NCBI GenBank assembly: GCA_025267735.1
Contig: CM046307.1
Span: forward strand, 53,501,395-53,565,394
Direction of reading: 5' to 3'
Length of the DNA: 64,000 nt
From: Mactra quadrangularis
Lineage: Eukaryota; Mollusca; Bivalvia; Venerida; Mactridae
Shown: in pieces, positions 26,501-38,000 of the stretch
How positions within the stretch are numbered: the stretch's first letter is position 1
Layout of the letters: every line of letters starts with the position of its first letter
Notes under the pieces: model-generated
Told to the model about the DNA's origin: nothing
Seen by the model: the letters and a program-made list of their open reading frames with translations, nothing else
Database searches by the model: none
Translations under genes and position numbers: made by a program

Positions 26501-28269
26501 ACAAGCATTTGACACTCGGTATTGTACTGTATTAAAAAAAATCTCTGCTTATAATACAGTGAACTCGACAGTTCCGGGTCATCAACAATTCCAGGTCACT
26601 TTTTTAAAATAGTACAGATGATTCCTTAATAATTCAATATTTTGATCATATGATAATTAAGTCATGTACACTAACCACTTAGCTACCGTTACACAAACTT
26701 TCCATGTTAACATTTCTCTACCAGAAGTCATAGTCATGAAACACTGAACAGCGTCTTTTCCAACCAATGCGAAAGTACGTGAATGTTTCCTCTATGCGTT
26801 CGAAAAAACAGCGATTTATATCCACAATTTAGATAAAATAAGTCCTTATTGCACATCATTTTGCTGGAAATTTATTGGTGAACACGATTTAACTCATAGA
26901 TTTGTTTAATCTAATTACTGTTTGACAATAATGCAGACAATTTGACCTGGTAAGCACGTGACAATTTCGGGTCAAAACTTAACCTGTATTATATACAATC
27001 ATTTATTTTAATTAAAAAGTATTTTTTTAACATTTAAAATCGATTTTATACATAATTTTATCCCATATGTTAGATATTTGTCAATTAAATACAATTATTG
27101 TTTGATATTTTGAGTTTTACTTTTTACACGCAACTAATTGTATTTATGGTACTTGTTTTTATATGCAATAGGTAGTAATTGCAAGTGACATGATTAGATC
27201 TTTAATTTACGAGCTTTATTTTTGTTTAACTTGGAAGAAAATATGAGATAATGTCTTTATTGACAAAAAGTCGACTGTTTTATTGATTTTAACCCTGTTG
27301 AGACCACTCCGGATTAAAGAGACAAGCATCTGTCACGTGACCCGGAATTGGCAAGTGCGACCCGTAACTATCGAGTTTGCAACATGCAATTTCGAAAATT
27401 GTAGGAAATTACAAGCAAATAAACACTATTAATTTATTATAGTATGGTAAGGTGGAAGTATTTGTTTATCAATTTATGCAGGTTTGATTCCCACAACTTT
27501 CGTTTGGAAGAGACACGCATCATTTGTTTCGTTACTGACCCGGAACTGTCGAGTTCACTGTATATTCAATTTCAAAGTATGAAAAAGAATGCACAGGTGC
27601 CTGACACAATTTTTCCTTGTATATAAAATTGCGTCTGGCACCTGTGACAGAATGCCAAGCTCATGTAATACAAGCTCCTGTTACTGTATATATACATTAG
27701 ATTGTATATATCACTATCAGTATATATTTTAAAATATAAAATCTTAGTAGTCTCGCACATTAAGTCTGTGGTTTTATTCAAACATACTTATATTTTATTT
27801 ATTTAAATGCTAAACACAATTCTGAAAATCAGACAAAACTTTTGTCCCATTACATGCTCGTATTATCCAGGTTACACTGTATTTTCCAATAAGAAAATCA
27901 GGAACGATAACTCTGTTTTAATGCCGGATTAGACCCATGTATCACAACACACCGACAAAAGTAGACACTAAATGACATCTTCAAATCAAAACACCATGAG
28001 ATGCTGTGACATCAATACATACCTAACCTATTAAGACCATGGCTGTAATGACCTCTGTAGTCAGCAGAAGTTAAATTTCCGGCTAGACTGGCTGCATGCT
28101 GGTCTTTAGTCCCAACCTTCGTCATACAGTCGACGATAAATCTTCTCACTTCATCTTTAGACACAACGTCCCATCTATCCTTTGGCATGAAATCTGACCA
28201 TTGTCGGCTTTGAGTTTTCCAAATGCTTGACACCCTGGATCTAAATAATCTTATTTTTTGAGAACACAT
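14599..28269 (-). CDS. Malate/L-lactate dehydrogenase-family (Ldh_2) oxidoreductase, complete, 10 exons
   Basis: NAD(P)-dependent oxidation of 2-hydroxy acids is the family role; the exact substrate cannot be read here. Exons on the minus strand are 28269-28023, 26143-25955, 25180-25119, 24397-24344, 23008-22910, 22172-22107, 21105-20917, 19619-19524, 15240-15130 and 14646-14599. All introns are GT-AG, all phases agree, and the sum is 1161 nt (386 residues plus TGA). Family signatures are [10 protein letters not shown] (about 73-82, with the conserved active-site His), [10 protein letters not shown] (147-156), SFTNTSP (169-175), [11 protein letters not shown] (187-197), LDMATST (206-212) and [13 protein letters not shown] (264-276). 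The first 25 residues are rich in Arg, Lys and Ser with no acidic residue, which could be a mitochondrial presequence; Met28 is an alternative start. Introns hold many transposons. Confidence 0.93.
14750..14900 (-). pseudogene. Orphan open segment of protein-like composition
   Basis: The minus strand reads [19 protein letters not shown] within a 68-codon frame in the last oxidoreductase intron. The composition suggests a beta-propeller (WD-like) blade. It cannot be spliced in: in the phase required after exon 9 it meets an early stop. It may be a relic or chance. Confidence 0.2.
15490..15650. mobile_element. Small foldback element
   Basis: Left-side 'ATTCATCAACTTTGGTGTAAGATC' and 'TTTTATTTCA' are mirrored by 'TGAAATAAAAC' and 'CCAAAGTTGACAAATAT' at the right. 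Inverted arms flank a short centre (GTGAGCTCAGAAAACAT / ATGTCGTTTCTGGGTTCAC). It lies in oxidoreductase intron 8. Confidence 0.5.
16130..18700. repeat. About 145-bp tandem array with terminal inverted repeats
   Basis: A unit containing 'CCTGTGACCTTGACCTTTG', 'CATCCTTGACACATGGGC', 'GGTGAACCTAGGTACA' and 'GTCCGGACAAGG' repeats about 12 times, at spacings of 142-148 bp. Three intervals are longer because of an extra module containing 'TTTGACTTTATTAACATATT' (about 16650, 17000 and 17650). It ends in a CGGACAGA run (18585-18640). Outer ends are inverted: TTATACGCCCGT (16154-16165) and ACGGGCGTATAA (18677-18688). Seven minus-strand open frames here are translations of the repeat, not genes. It fills part of oxidoreductase intron 8. 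Confidence 0.9.
18811..19335. mobile_element. CAGGCTTC-ended foldback MITE
   Basis: The left end CAGGCTTCTCAGCA is the inverse of the right end TGCTGGGAAGCCTG. The interior repeats 'AAAACTAGGAA' many times on the right side. No clean target duplication was found. Confidence 0.65.
20129..20200. repeat. Duplicate of sequence next to oxidoreductase exon 7
   Basis: About 65 bp ('aaacaggattttgtccaaagactttag...tccacaataata') also occurs at 20848-20912. That second copy lies immediately inside the intron that follows exon 7. The copies differ at several positions. The duplication stops short of the exon. Confidence 0.7.
21130..21360. repeat. Diverged bivalve-style dispersed repeat
   Basis: The style ('caagagcagtccacagatggc', 'gccagagttatgcaac', 'agagttatgccgacgcc') matches widespread bivalve non-coding repeats. 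It lies between oxidoreductase exons 6 and 7. Boundaries are not resolved. Confidence 0.35.
21544..21951. mobile_element. hAT-type MITE, perfect 8-bp target duplication
   Basis: The ends are TAGGGCAGTCACGATA and TATCGTGACAGCCCTA. The flanks are identical CTATTGAT (21536-21543 and 21952-21959). It is 408 bp, non-coding, and belongs to the same family as 10347-10756. It sits in the intron between exons 6 and 7. Confidence 0.92.
22428..22805. mobile_element. CAGGGTTCRTACA-ended MITE
   Basis: CAGGGTTCATACA at the left is inverted as TTGTACGAACCCTG at the right. The interior is rich in TTTTCCATG and AATTTTCATG motifs. A related element lies at 30662-31071. No target duplication was resolved. Just upstream (22280-22380) is an ATCGATTAT-rich tract of unknown class. 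Confidence 0.7.
23298..23725. mobile_element. PIF/Harbinger-like MITE with TAA duplication
   Basis: Long inverted ends start GGGCACGTTCTGCAAGGCGA and finish TTGCGGAACGTGCCC. They are flanked by TAA on both sides (23295-23297 and 23726-23728). A three-base TWA duplication is the Harbinger hallmark. GCTAGCTAGCG palindromes sit inside the ends. It is 428 bp and non-coding. Confidence 0.8.
24025..24335. mobile_element. Near-perfect foldback element abutting a splice donor
   Basis: GTAGCCTGTTCAATTACC at the left mirrors GGTAATTGAACAGGCTAC at the right. The arms continue through CTCCTCGGCCATTCGCTG to a central AATGAGTGATGTTTC / GAAACATCACTCATT stem. Total length is 311 bp with arms of over 100 bp. 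Its right end starts at about position +9 of the intron that follows oxidoreductase exon 4. Confidence 0.85.
25272..25545 (-). mobile_element. SINE family A, reverse orientation
   Basis: The reverse strand gives a tRNA-like head ('TGGCTAGCTCAGTTAATAG', 'CTACTGATCAAAGG') and then the family A body 'ACAGCCATTCTTCCTTCTACC' to 'GGTAGGTTGAC'. Other copies lie at 34925-35110, 40375-40618, 62458-62770 and 63153-63480. It is in oxidoreductase intron 2. Confidence 0.8.
26557..27560. mobile_element. Pogo/Tc1-like non-autonomous element with TA duplication
   Basis: Inverted ends CAGTGAACTCGACAGTTCCG and CGGAACTGTCGAGTTCACTG are about 25 bp and essentially perfect, flanked by TA on both sides. Inside are diverged partial copies of the ends ('GTGACCCGGAATTGGCAAG' near 27336). 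It is 1004 bp with no transposase. It lies in oxidoreductase intron 1. Confidence 0.8.
27595..27650. repeat. Short hairpin
   Basis: CAGGTGCCTGACACAATTTT is followed after a short loop by AAAATTGCGTCTGGCACCTG. This is a roughly 50-bp stem-loop just outside the pogo-like element. It may be a miniature transposon end pair. Confidence 0.6.
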
Positions 28270-28589
28270 CCTAAATTATAATCATTTTTTGCATTAGAAA
28301 TATAACCTATAAACCTAACCACTGAGGAGACAAAAACTACATCCAATTAAACAAGCCCCGCCCTAAAACTGATGATAATATCATGATTTGTAGAACATTC
28401 ATTAAGCCATAGTCATAGACATAGAATACATCTATTATTATGTCTATGCATTAAGCAAGTCGTCTCGGACTCTTTGTCCTTGAGATGTTTGTTGTCCAAG
28501 TAAATTCATTAGATTGTCTTGTTTTTGTTAGTTTTCAATAGGATTTGATAGTTATTATACAAATTATTTGTCCTAAAACTTCGTATCCA

Positions 28590-29412
28590 AAGTTATTACG
28601 GTTAAAAAATATTTTGGTGACGAATCTTTGTTTACATTAATTTTCGTCCCAAAACTTTTTGTAATCGGAGTACTTTTTGTACTCACGAAAATTCTGGGGA
28701 CGAATCTTTGTTTACATATTGATTCGTCCCCAGCCTTTTCGTATCGAACTTTATTACTGCTACGAAAATTCCGGGGACGAATCTTTATTTATATTTTAAT
28801 TCGTCCCCAAAGTTTTCATGCTCAACTTTATTATTTATACAAAAACTCAAGGGACGAATCTTTGTTAACATTTGAATTGTACCCAAACCTTGAAATTAAG
28901 AAAAAGTTTGTTACGAAAAAATTCTGGAGACAAATCTATTCTTTACATTATGATTCATCCCTAAATTTTTCGCACTCAGAAAATGTTGGTAACGAAACTT
29001 GGGGGGGGGGCAAATATTTGTCTGCATTTTGAGTCTTCCACAAACTTTTCGTACTCAGAAAAAATTGGTTACGAAAATTCTGGGGACGAATCTTTGAAAG
29101 CATTATGTTCGTCCCCAAACTTTTCGTATCCAACTTTTTTTCTGTAATAAAAAATCCGGGGACGAATCTTAGTTAACATTTTCATTCGGCCCCAAAGTTC
29201 ACGAACTCAGAAAAAGTTGGTTACGAAAATTCTGAGAACAAAACTTTGTTCACATTTTCATTCATCCCCAAACTTTTCATACTCAGAAAAGTTGGTTACG
29301 AATATTCTGAGGACAAATCTTTGTTTACATTTTCATTGTCCCCAAACTTTTCAGGCGACAAACCTTTGTTTACATTTTCTTTCGATCCTAAAGTTTTCAT
29401 GTCGAACTTTAT
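28590..29412. repeat. About 80-bp tandem array with an internal palindrome, upstream of the oxidoreductase gene
   Basis: Roughly ten units contain 'ACGAAAATTCTGGGGACGAA' and 'TTCGTCCCCAAACTTTTCG'. GGGGACGAA and TTCGTCCCC are inverses, so every unit can form a stem. The array begins about 320 bp before the oxidoreductase start codon and resumes at 29780-29850 beyond an inserted MITE. Open frames here (28628-29032, 29217-29431) are repeat translations. Confidence 0.85.
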
Positions 29413-29420
29413 AATTAGGT

Positions 29421-29772
29421 ACTTTAGTTAGTTATTTCCCCTTGTATACTTTTCAAATAGGTAGGTCCAAATAGTTGGATTACTCGGATGTTACCCTTAC
29501 TTTTCAATGTTATTTGTCAAAATTAATCTTAAATAACTTTTTTGAAAATCATTTAATTTGTTTGAAATTCAAGCTAAGTATTTTTAGGGTAAAGAACTAT
29601 CTAAATTTCATCACTTCTGTTAATATCTTAAATAACAAGAAAGATATTAGATGAAATATTTCGTTATCCTTACATAGAAATTCAATGATAAATCCAAGGA
29701 TTCTAACTGTAAGGACCTGCTTACCAATTGGATTGCTTCAGATTTTATCAGGGAAAGATAACTGACTAAAGT
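29421..29772. mobile_element. Foldback MITE, family D, copy 1, inserted in the tandem array
   Basis: ACTTTAGTTAGTTATTTCCC at the left is the inverse of GGAAAGATAACTGACTAAAGT at the right. The second copy at 44561-44904 is highly similar along the whole length. Array sequence lies on both sides, so it inserted after the array formed. Confidence 0.85.
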
Positions 29773-30661
29773 CCCCAATTGTCACAAAAATTCTGGGGAC
29801 AAATCTTTGTTTACTTTTTGAGTCCCCAAACTTTTTGCACTCAAAAAATGAGAATCTTGATAATCTATGGGTACACGAATGTCCATTTACCAAGTACATT
29901 TAGGATTTGGGTGACAATACAGGTGTCCGCTATCTGCAGACAAAAGGTGTCCGCTGTCCAGAAGTAATTTAAAGAGCATTTTTGTTGGAGGGAAATTGAA
30001 GTGTCCGTTGTCCACGGTGTCCTTTATCAAGAGGTGTCCATATTAGCTCAAGTTGGACTGTATTTTAAATTCATCGCCTCTCACTTTAGTTCTTGTGAAA
30101 GTCTTCTCAACAGCTCTTCATCAAATTTTGTCGATATATCAATAATTTTTTGCCTAACTTGTCTCCAGAATTTTTTATACAATTAAACAAACACCAAAGT
30201 ATCTGTCTGTACTTTTTTATTTGAAAAATATATCAATTAAATTATACCCATAATGAAATAAGCATGTAAAATACAAAACAATACAGCCCATTTGAAACAT
30301 GATTATTACAAAACAATACAATAATTTCAAACAAATGGGGTTATTATACATTTATTGATCTCATGAATTAAATGAATCCAGAAGCATTGCTTAAGTGATA
30401 CCTGTTCACTGCACAAGCTGCTTGCAAGATGACACAAGCAGCTAGCAAGATGACCCAAGCTGCTAGCAAGATGACATCCTTATTCAATATACCAGTAACA
30501 TATAATAATAGAGTAGCATCAAGGTAGCCAGCCATATTTGACAATGTATGTCTCTATTAAATAGTAAAACACAGACCAATATGACCTAAGCACTATGTAT
30601 TAGTAAGTTATTAGCTATATGTAAATGCACAGCAGGGTTTTCTTTGATCCATAAAACAATA

Positions 30662-31071
30662 CAGGGTTTGTACAAATTCTCTCACCAAAGATTAAGGGCT
30701 TTTCAAGGTAGAATTTGTATTTTCAAGGCATTTTTTCTGAGCATTACCTAGATAGAATTCTATGGTAACAACACTTGGTTATTCATATCCATGAAAATAA
30801 TATACTTAATTCTTGATTGAATAGTCTCAAATTGACTAGATCAACACAGATGCGCATGGCCCAAATAGATGAATTTTGTCCTAGCCATTGATATTTTTTA
30901 TGCGCCAAAGGCATAGATGCACACATCTGCAAAACACTGCAGCAAACATGTATTTTTAAGGTTATTGATAAAAATTCAAGGGTTTTAGTGAAATTCAAGG
31001 ACTTTTTTCAAGGTAACCCATAATTCAACCTTTTTTTTCAAGGCTTCTTTAATGGCTCTGTATGATCCCTG
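30662..31071. mobile_element. CAGGG-ended degenerate MITE
   Basis: CAGGGTTTGTACA at the left pairs with TGTATGATCCCTG at the right. The interior is rich in TTTTCAAGG. It is a diverged relative of 22428-22805. Confidence 0.55.
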
Positions 31072-31106
31072 CAGTAGTACTAGCATCCAGCTGGATATAA
31101 CAAATA

Positions 31107-31280
31107 CAGTATAACCTCTGCAAAGCGGCCCTCTACAGAACCAATCATCTTTACAAAATTAGCTTTTGATATTTACCTTAGGCACAATTTTAATTGAATT
31201 TTACCTCCACAGAGCAACAACCTCTTAACAGCAACACTTTTTAGTCCCCCAGTAAGTGCTGCTCAAGAGAGGTTGTACTG
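31107..31280. mobile_element. CAGTATAACCT-ended MITE with TA duplication
   Basis: CAGTATAACCTCTGCAAAGC at the left is inverted as GAGAGGTTGTACTG at the right, with TA on each side. It is 174 bp and shares its end sequence with 60476-60949, so both belong to one pogo/Tigger-like family. Confidence 0.7.
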
Positions 31281-32006
31281 TAGTATGTTTTGATCCAGTT
31301 ATTTAGATCAAGGGTGTCAAAGCTTGAATCATTTCACTGTGACTGGGTTAAATGTAATTTTCCACCAAATAAAAGGGAAGTTGACTCAGCAAGCCAGCAC
31401 AATGTACTGTTGGAGCATTTGTCTTTTTTGTACAATTAGAAAACTAATACAACACAGGCAATTATATTGTTCAATCAGATCACAAAAATGCTTATGAGAA
31501 TAAAAAAAGGCGAACTGATCATTGAGAGAACCAATAAAATATACGTGAAGTCAGAATACAACATTACTGAATATCAACAAGACAAAATACAATCGTTGCA
31601 GAATTATCATATACATGAAAGTATGACTACACACAGTAACTCCAACGTGGGGTGTGGAGTAACTAGTTTTTTCCACTTATCCTTGGACAAGTGATGTCTT
31701 AAAATATACTTTATCAGGATCAAAATGGACAAGTCCATAAGTTCAATATTCAAAAAGACATATAAAGAACTATTATATTAAATACATTGCACATACTCGT
31801 ACAATAAGTAATAATAGATAATGGACACAGTTAAACAGAGTAGTTCACTGTTAAATTGGACTAAAACACATAGACATCTACATTATTTAATATATTTACA
31901 GGTAAAATATTACTAGTCCACAGATATTTGATATACAATCAGATATCTGACACATATAGTACATTGTTAATCTCTATAACAGGTGATGGTTATATAAGAC
32001 ATTGGG

Positions 32007-35000
32007 TCAGTGAGTCCTACATTTACTTAAAATGGTATTAAGTATTTCTTTAGTATCAGTTCTAAGGTGATCAAATTCAAGTGCCTTATTGATAATATCA
32101 AGTCCCATTTCTTCTTCTACCATCTTACAATACATCACAGCTAGATTAAAAAAAGAAAGAAACAAGAAATATAAAGTAGAAACCACATTAAAGCCAGATT
32201 TTTTCACATATGGTGAAAATTAAGATCAAGTTTATGTTGTTACAAATAAAGGTCATACTCCATAAATTGCGTATGAAAGATAAACAAAGGGCAATAATAA
32301 CCACAAATGGCACATATAAATGTACATGTATATGGTAAGTAAAACAATGGTTAACAATACTGCATGCCTGCCTGACTGATAGACTGGCTAGGTTTCTCCT
32401 AACTATAAGCTAATAGCAAAACAACCCTGTTAACACTATGTTTTATATCAATTACAATGAACAAAATATAATTCTGCTTTTAGGACAACCCAAATAGATG
32501 GTCTTAATAGTTGAAGGGTCTGTTATAGGGACTTTTTTAAGTTAACATTAAGTATTTGGATCTTAAAAACCTTAAGGCTGGGCTTCAACTGTAAAAGTGA
32601 GAGAATCTTGAAAATGGCCACTTCTCTCTGACTCTCTGAGCAGTGAACATGTTTAACCAGAGAGAGAAAATCTTGAACTGTTACACATTTACTGATCAGA
32701 TTATAATGAATTTTGTCACACTGTTCCTTTGACACATTTTCATTACTATTTGAAATTTTGTTCTCAATGTTACCATGAAATAGTACTTTCAAAGAATAAT
32801 TTTGAAAACAAATTAAAAAAATTTAAATTTGACTGACATATGTTTGGAAAAGCTAAGGGGCTCATAACCTTCACTAAGCCAATCAAAAGCTGTCAGATAC
32901 TGTTATACACTATCATGCAAATTGTGGCATTGAAATCTTTTGTTAAATATAACTCTATTGTGTAGCTGATGAAAGATTTACATACACATACCCTTGTCTT
33001 AAATAAACTTAATAAAAATAATAATAATTATAACAATAATGATAATAAAAACAATAACAATAATAATAATGACGATGATGATGACAATAATACAATGTAA
33101 TAATAAGAGTCAACTTACGGTTAACAATCACAAGGTTACATATAATCCAGGCTCCCCATAATTGAGCTACAGGAGTATTTACATTCTGTATTTGTTCTAA
33201 CATTGGTCTTAATGTCCTAAAACAATAAAATATGAAACATATAAGTAAACAGTAAAATATAAGACATACATTGTAAGTATCAACCATATAAAAATATGAC
33301 TTACATTAATTCTTAACATATTGAATATGTATAGTCTAACAAAATTAATTTATTATTTGACCTTTCTTCAGAATAATTAAACAGTGATTAAAACAAGTTA
33401 TATTGCCTGTTGTAATTTTAACAATCACTTTATTTTAGATTTGGTATCATTTTATAAGAGTATGCTAACAGATAGTTTATGATTTTTACTGAGGTTTTCT
33501 AAACATGAAAGGGACAATGTTCATTCATATTTCATGCTTGACTTTAAAATGTTGTAATAGGCCCCCATTTGTAATGGTGTAAACATATGCCAAGTTAAAA
33601 ATGTATTCATTATGGTGCCGTAGTCCAGTAATAGAATTTGAGCTTAGGGATAGAGTGGTCCCTGATTTCAACCTCAGTGAGGCACTGCTAATTTCCTTGA
33701 GCAAGAAATTAAACAACAATTGTTCCACTCCACCTAGGTCAGGGCTCGAATTTAAGCTTGCACTTGCAAAATTCGAGTGGATTTTGAAAACTGCGAGTAA
33801 CTTTTATTTTAACTCGCAAATTTTCGCTTGTTGAAATCAACGAAAAACATGACTATCCAAACTAATGAGGCACAAATCGGCATTTAAAAAGTCAGATAGA
33901 TCGATAGTACCAATTAAAGATTCACCTAAAAGACATGTTTGATACCATAATAACGACCTTGTTCTATCTACAGTTAAACATAGTACTATGTTGTTTTTAT
34001 AATGCTTGTATGAAAAGTTATTATGTATGCTATTAACATTTGGAGAAATAGTGATGTTCTCAATTTGCGAGTTGAAATAGTCAACTCGCAAAAATTTGCA
34101 AGTCCAATTTTTTGTTAAATTCGAGCCCTGACCTGACCTAGGTGTACATGTAAATGGGTACTGTGAAGGATCACCTGCCTGAAGGTAATTTCAATGCTCA
34201 GAGGATATTGTAAGATTGTAAAGTCAGCTAAACATGTATAAGGAAGCAGACTTTAAACCATACTCTAACTTTTTTTTAAAACTTATTTTTAACAATTTAG
34301 TATGAGGTAAATATGAAAACATAATGATGAGTTGTATACCTGAATCTAACCCCTCTAGACATCTGTATATTCCATGTATCTGTAATAACATGGTCAATTT
34401 CTTGTAAAACAGTATCTCTGGTTGGTTCATTTAGAGTCCAAGATTCTGGGCCTTCTGCTGCTAACATTATAAGATATGCTGCAGCATGAGAACTTACATC
34501 AGTCTCACCATCGCCACCAGCCATAAATAACAGATGTCTGTAAAAAAATATAAAATCAACATGGTAATACCTGTGTCCTCTATTCACCTTTTACAAGGTT
34601 TTCTTTTTTATTTCTTTTGTCATTGCTATTGTTTTCTAAAAGAGACTGTAATCAATTAAAATGCCCCACTACTTAAAATTATCTAAAAACACCAATATTT
34701 GCACCCACCAACATAAAGGTGTACACAGTATATTTCTGCTAAATTTCTGCTGAAATATTTCATTGATAGGACATGTTTAGTGTAACCTCCAATTGCATGC
34801 AGTGCTATCTTTAATGAAAAGATATCATAAGTGCCTTTATACATTAATATCTTCAATGGCAGCCTTCATTTTGTTAAATGATTTAAATGATTAATCAGTC
34901 TTATAATCCATCACAAGATTTTCATCAAATTTGCCCGGCCTGATTATCTCAGTCAGTAATGAGTTTTAAAGATGGATCTCCGAACTACATACTCTTTGAA

Positions 35001-38000
35001 ATTTGGTCATGAAATATCTTCTACAGCCATTCTCCCTTCTCAAGTAGGGCAGTTGTCTGCAACTGGGGAGGGTATGTGCTTAGAATTAAATTAAAAGCTT
35101 GGGTAGAGATATCAACACCTTTCAAGGGACCATAGAATGGAAATGTTTCAAAAAAGGGTTGAATTCAAATGTTTTAAAATGTAGAGTATACCACCTTATA
35201 TTACTCTTATATCATCATGTAATAGGTGCTTCTTACATCACTTACAGCCAAGGGAAAGTGACTCACTGATTGGACTGGTAAAATTTACACTGACACTGGA
35301 ACCATTACATTAGAACAGAACAGAACTTCATTCAAGAAACGTGTACATAATACATAATTATAACATCAAAAATACATACAATGTATATAATATAAAATTT
35401 CTCATGTGTGCTTTACATTTTCAGGATATCATAAAAACGTAGGGCAACCATGAAAAAACCGATTAAAAAGATTGAAAAGTTAACAAATAGAAAACAGTTG
35501 AAGATCAAAAGTTATACCTAAACATGTTAACAAGTTCTTCTGTCAATAAGTGTTCTTTCAAATGCTTGTGTTCAGCAACATTACTCTGTTGAAAATAGAC
35601 ATCAACAAAAATTGTGATAAACATTAAGTAGTAATATATTCAGCAAAAAAAAATCTCAGGAAAATACCATTTCGGAACTACCTAGGCGATCTTCTAAGCA
35701 GATAAACCTCAGATATCATAAGGTGAGAAAGTCGATCTAACATGGATTCTACAGAAATCTAGAATTTAATGGAATTAGGTTTCTGTGTAATTTAGTCTGA
35801 ACTACACAGAAATACAACGCATGAAACATTGTACTGATAAAATGTTTTGATAAAGCGTGTAATACTAGGCCTATTAAGTGTTGAGCATGAAAATGACAAG
35901 TACTTGTTTTTCCATGTATATGTAGACAGTCCATTGCCATTTGCTATGATTAAGACTTCCCAATGTTGTTTTGTATCTTTGCAGCAGAAACAGGCAAATT
36001 GTTAGATAATATTGACTTAACACGTCCATGTTTAAACAATAATAAAACTACTTGCTAGCAAGTTAATCGCCAAACCTTATATCTGGTTGTATTCCTACTT
36101 GGTCTGATTTCCGAGGTATATCTTTGTAGATGATTGCCAAGGTTGTTATGAATGGGAAAAAACAACACCTGAACCATCATTCAATGTACTAGTAATTTCC
36201 TGAGTTAGAATTTACATTATGTCCACTCTCAGTTAGAAAAAAGTATGATAATGCCATAGTAGGGGGGTTGTTAATTTCATTTGTTTAATGATAACTATGT
36301 GAGGCCTTGCTTAAAATATGGTGCAATCAATATAATAATAGAATCAACAACAACAACAAAATTTGTGTGACCCCATTGACCCCTCTGTACATACCTCTTG
36401 AAAGTCGGACACGGCCATTTTTCACTAAAATATCCATTTTTTATTTTTTATCTGTTATGAATTGTTACTTACTGGCTGTCAATATGTCAATTTTCAGGTT
36501 TGTTAGGCAGCCGAGTTCAAATAAGAAGTCAAAAACTAAATTTAACAATTCAATATGGCAGAAAATTCAAAATGTCTGCCAAAATTACACATATTTTGGA
36601 CATATTTGGACACTTATAGATAATGGGCATTAAATATTTTGAATCATGCCTGCAGTAAGTCAACACTATGTTTGTTAAGGTGCTGAGTTCAAATATGAAG
36701 TCAAAAACTAAATTAAACAAACCAATATGGTGGAAAAAATTGTAGTGAGCTATTACCTCCCATTGATTAATGTAAGTATTCTTTTAATTTGTCCATACAG
36801 ATATTTTATAAACAGATTTGTTCTAATCACACAAGATAAAAGATTAAGAGAAACAATATACACTTGATATGCAGTGCTTCCAACCACTGGACTAAGAGTA
36901 AAGATAGATAATTATATAATACAAATATTACCATGGCACCACTGATTTTCCTTAGAAGTTCCTTGTCATTTTCATAGTGCTGGAATGACAAAGTTAATAT
37001 TTTATCATCTCTTTTTAACACTGACACCAGAGTCCTTAAACTTGTTAAATACACACAAATATACTTTAATAATTATATTTATCAACAAAGTCAATTAAAA
37101 AACAGTCTGGTAGATACTATCGAGTACAAGTTATAACCATTCTATCATTATAGTGTACATATATACACGGAAACTATAAATAGGGACATACTCATATTTA
37201 ATGACCATAAGTTATGGGCTATGGTGATTGTACCTGTAATCACTAGCTATCATATTCAACTTGATAGAACCTTCTTGTGATCAGTAATACAAAATCGTAT
37301 GGTCACAAGCTTAAATAGCTTAAATAGCTGTCCCTGAACTTCATATATTGGGCTTAGCACAAGACAGTCGTAACTCAATTTCAAAAAGAGTGAGTTACGA
37401 CCGTTTTGCACTAAGCCTGCAATATACTTACTTTACTATTTGTAAACAGTGACAAATAAGTCAATATTAAGCTACTTATTTTTATGTTTTGAAAACTAAG
37501 CCATATGCACATTGAACAATGAGTATCTATGTTTGGTCTAGACATTCTTTATTGCCCACGTTTACATACATATTTACTAACAATAACAACAGTAATAATA
37601 TTAATAAAACTGTGTACATAGGATTGAGCCACAGGGTTGAACCAAAACTTTAGTAACTTAGTAACAACTCTTCCATTTGGGTATAAACAATGATTATTAT
37701 TATACTGAGTTTAACGCCATGCCAACACAACTTTTTGGCTTACATAACAGCGTCCAGCCCACCTAACCTAGCTTTCCTGGCAGACGCACTACAAACTGCC
37801 CTACCGACCCCAGTTTATGAACAATTAAAAAAGCAATAAGTGAAATAAAATCAGGGAAATCTATTTCTGTTTGGCTGAGAATTATAGAGAACAACTGTAA
37901 GCCTATCTAAAAATAAATGTCCACAAAGCTTCTCCTACAACACACCCTATTTGCTGTAAAAATATTTGGTATGAAAATACCAGTACTTTTAAATCCATAG

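Larger units (their letters stand above)
30187..32006. other. Downstream region of the ZYG11/ZER1-like gene
   Basis: Non-coding. Part should be the 3' UTR of the minus-strand gene ending at 32007, but no single poly(A) signal stands out. It contains two MITEs listed separately. The open frame at 31467-31694 shows no recognisable domain. Confidence 0.4.

Noticed and set aside
28628..29431. Open frames over the upstream array (134, 65 and 61 codons)
   Set aside because: They follow the 80-bp unit, have both-strand overlaps and show no domain.
36827..37054. Longer version of ZYG11/ZER1-like exon 12 (up to about 37035)
   Set aside because: The open frame continues upstream, but an acceptor (CATTCCAG) at 36980 gives HYENDKELLRKISGAM, which aligns directly after exon 11 with human ZER1. 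The extra part has no counterpart.
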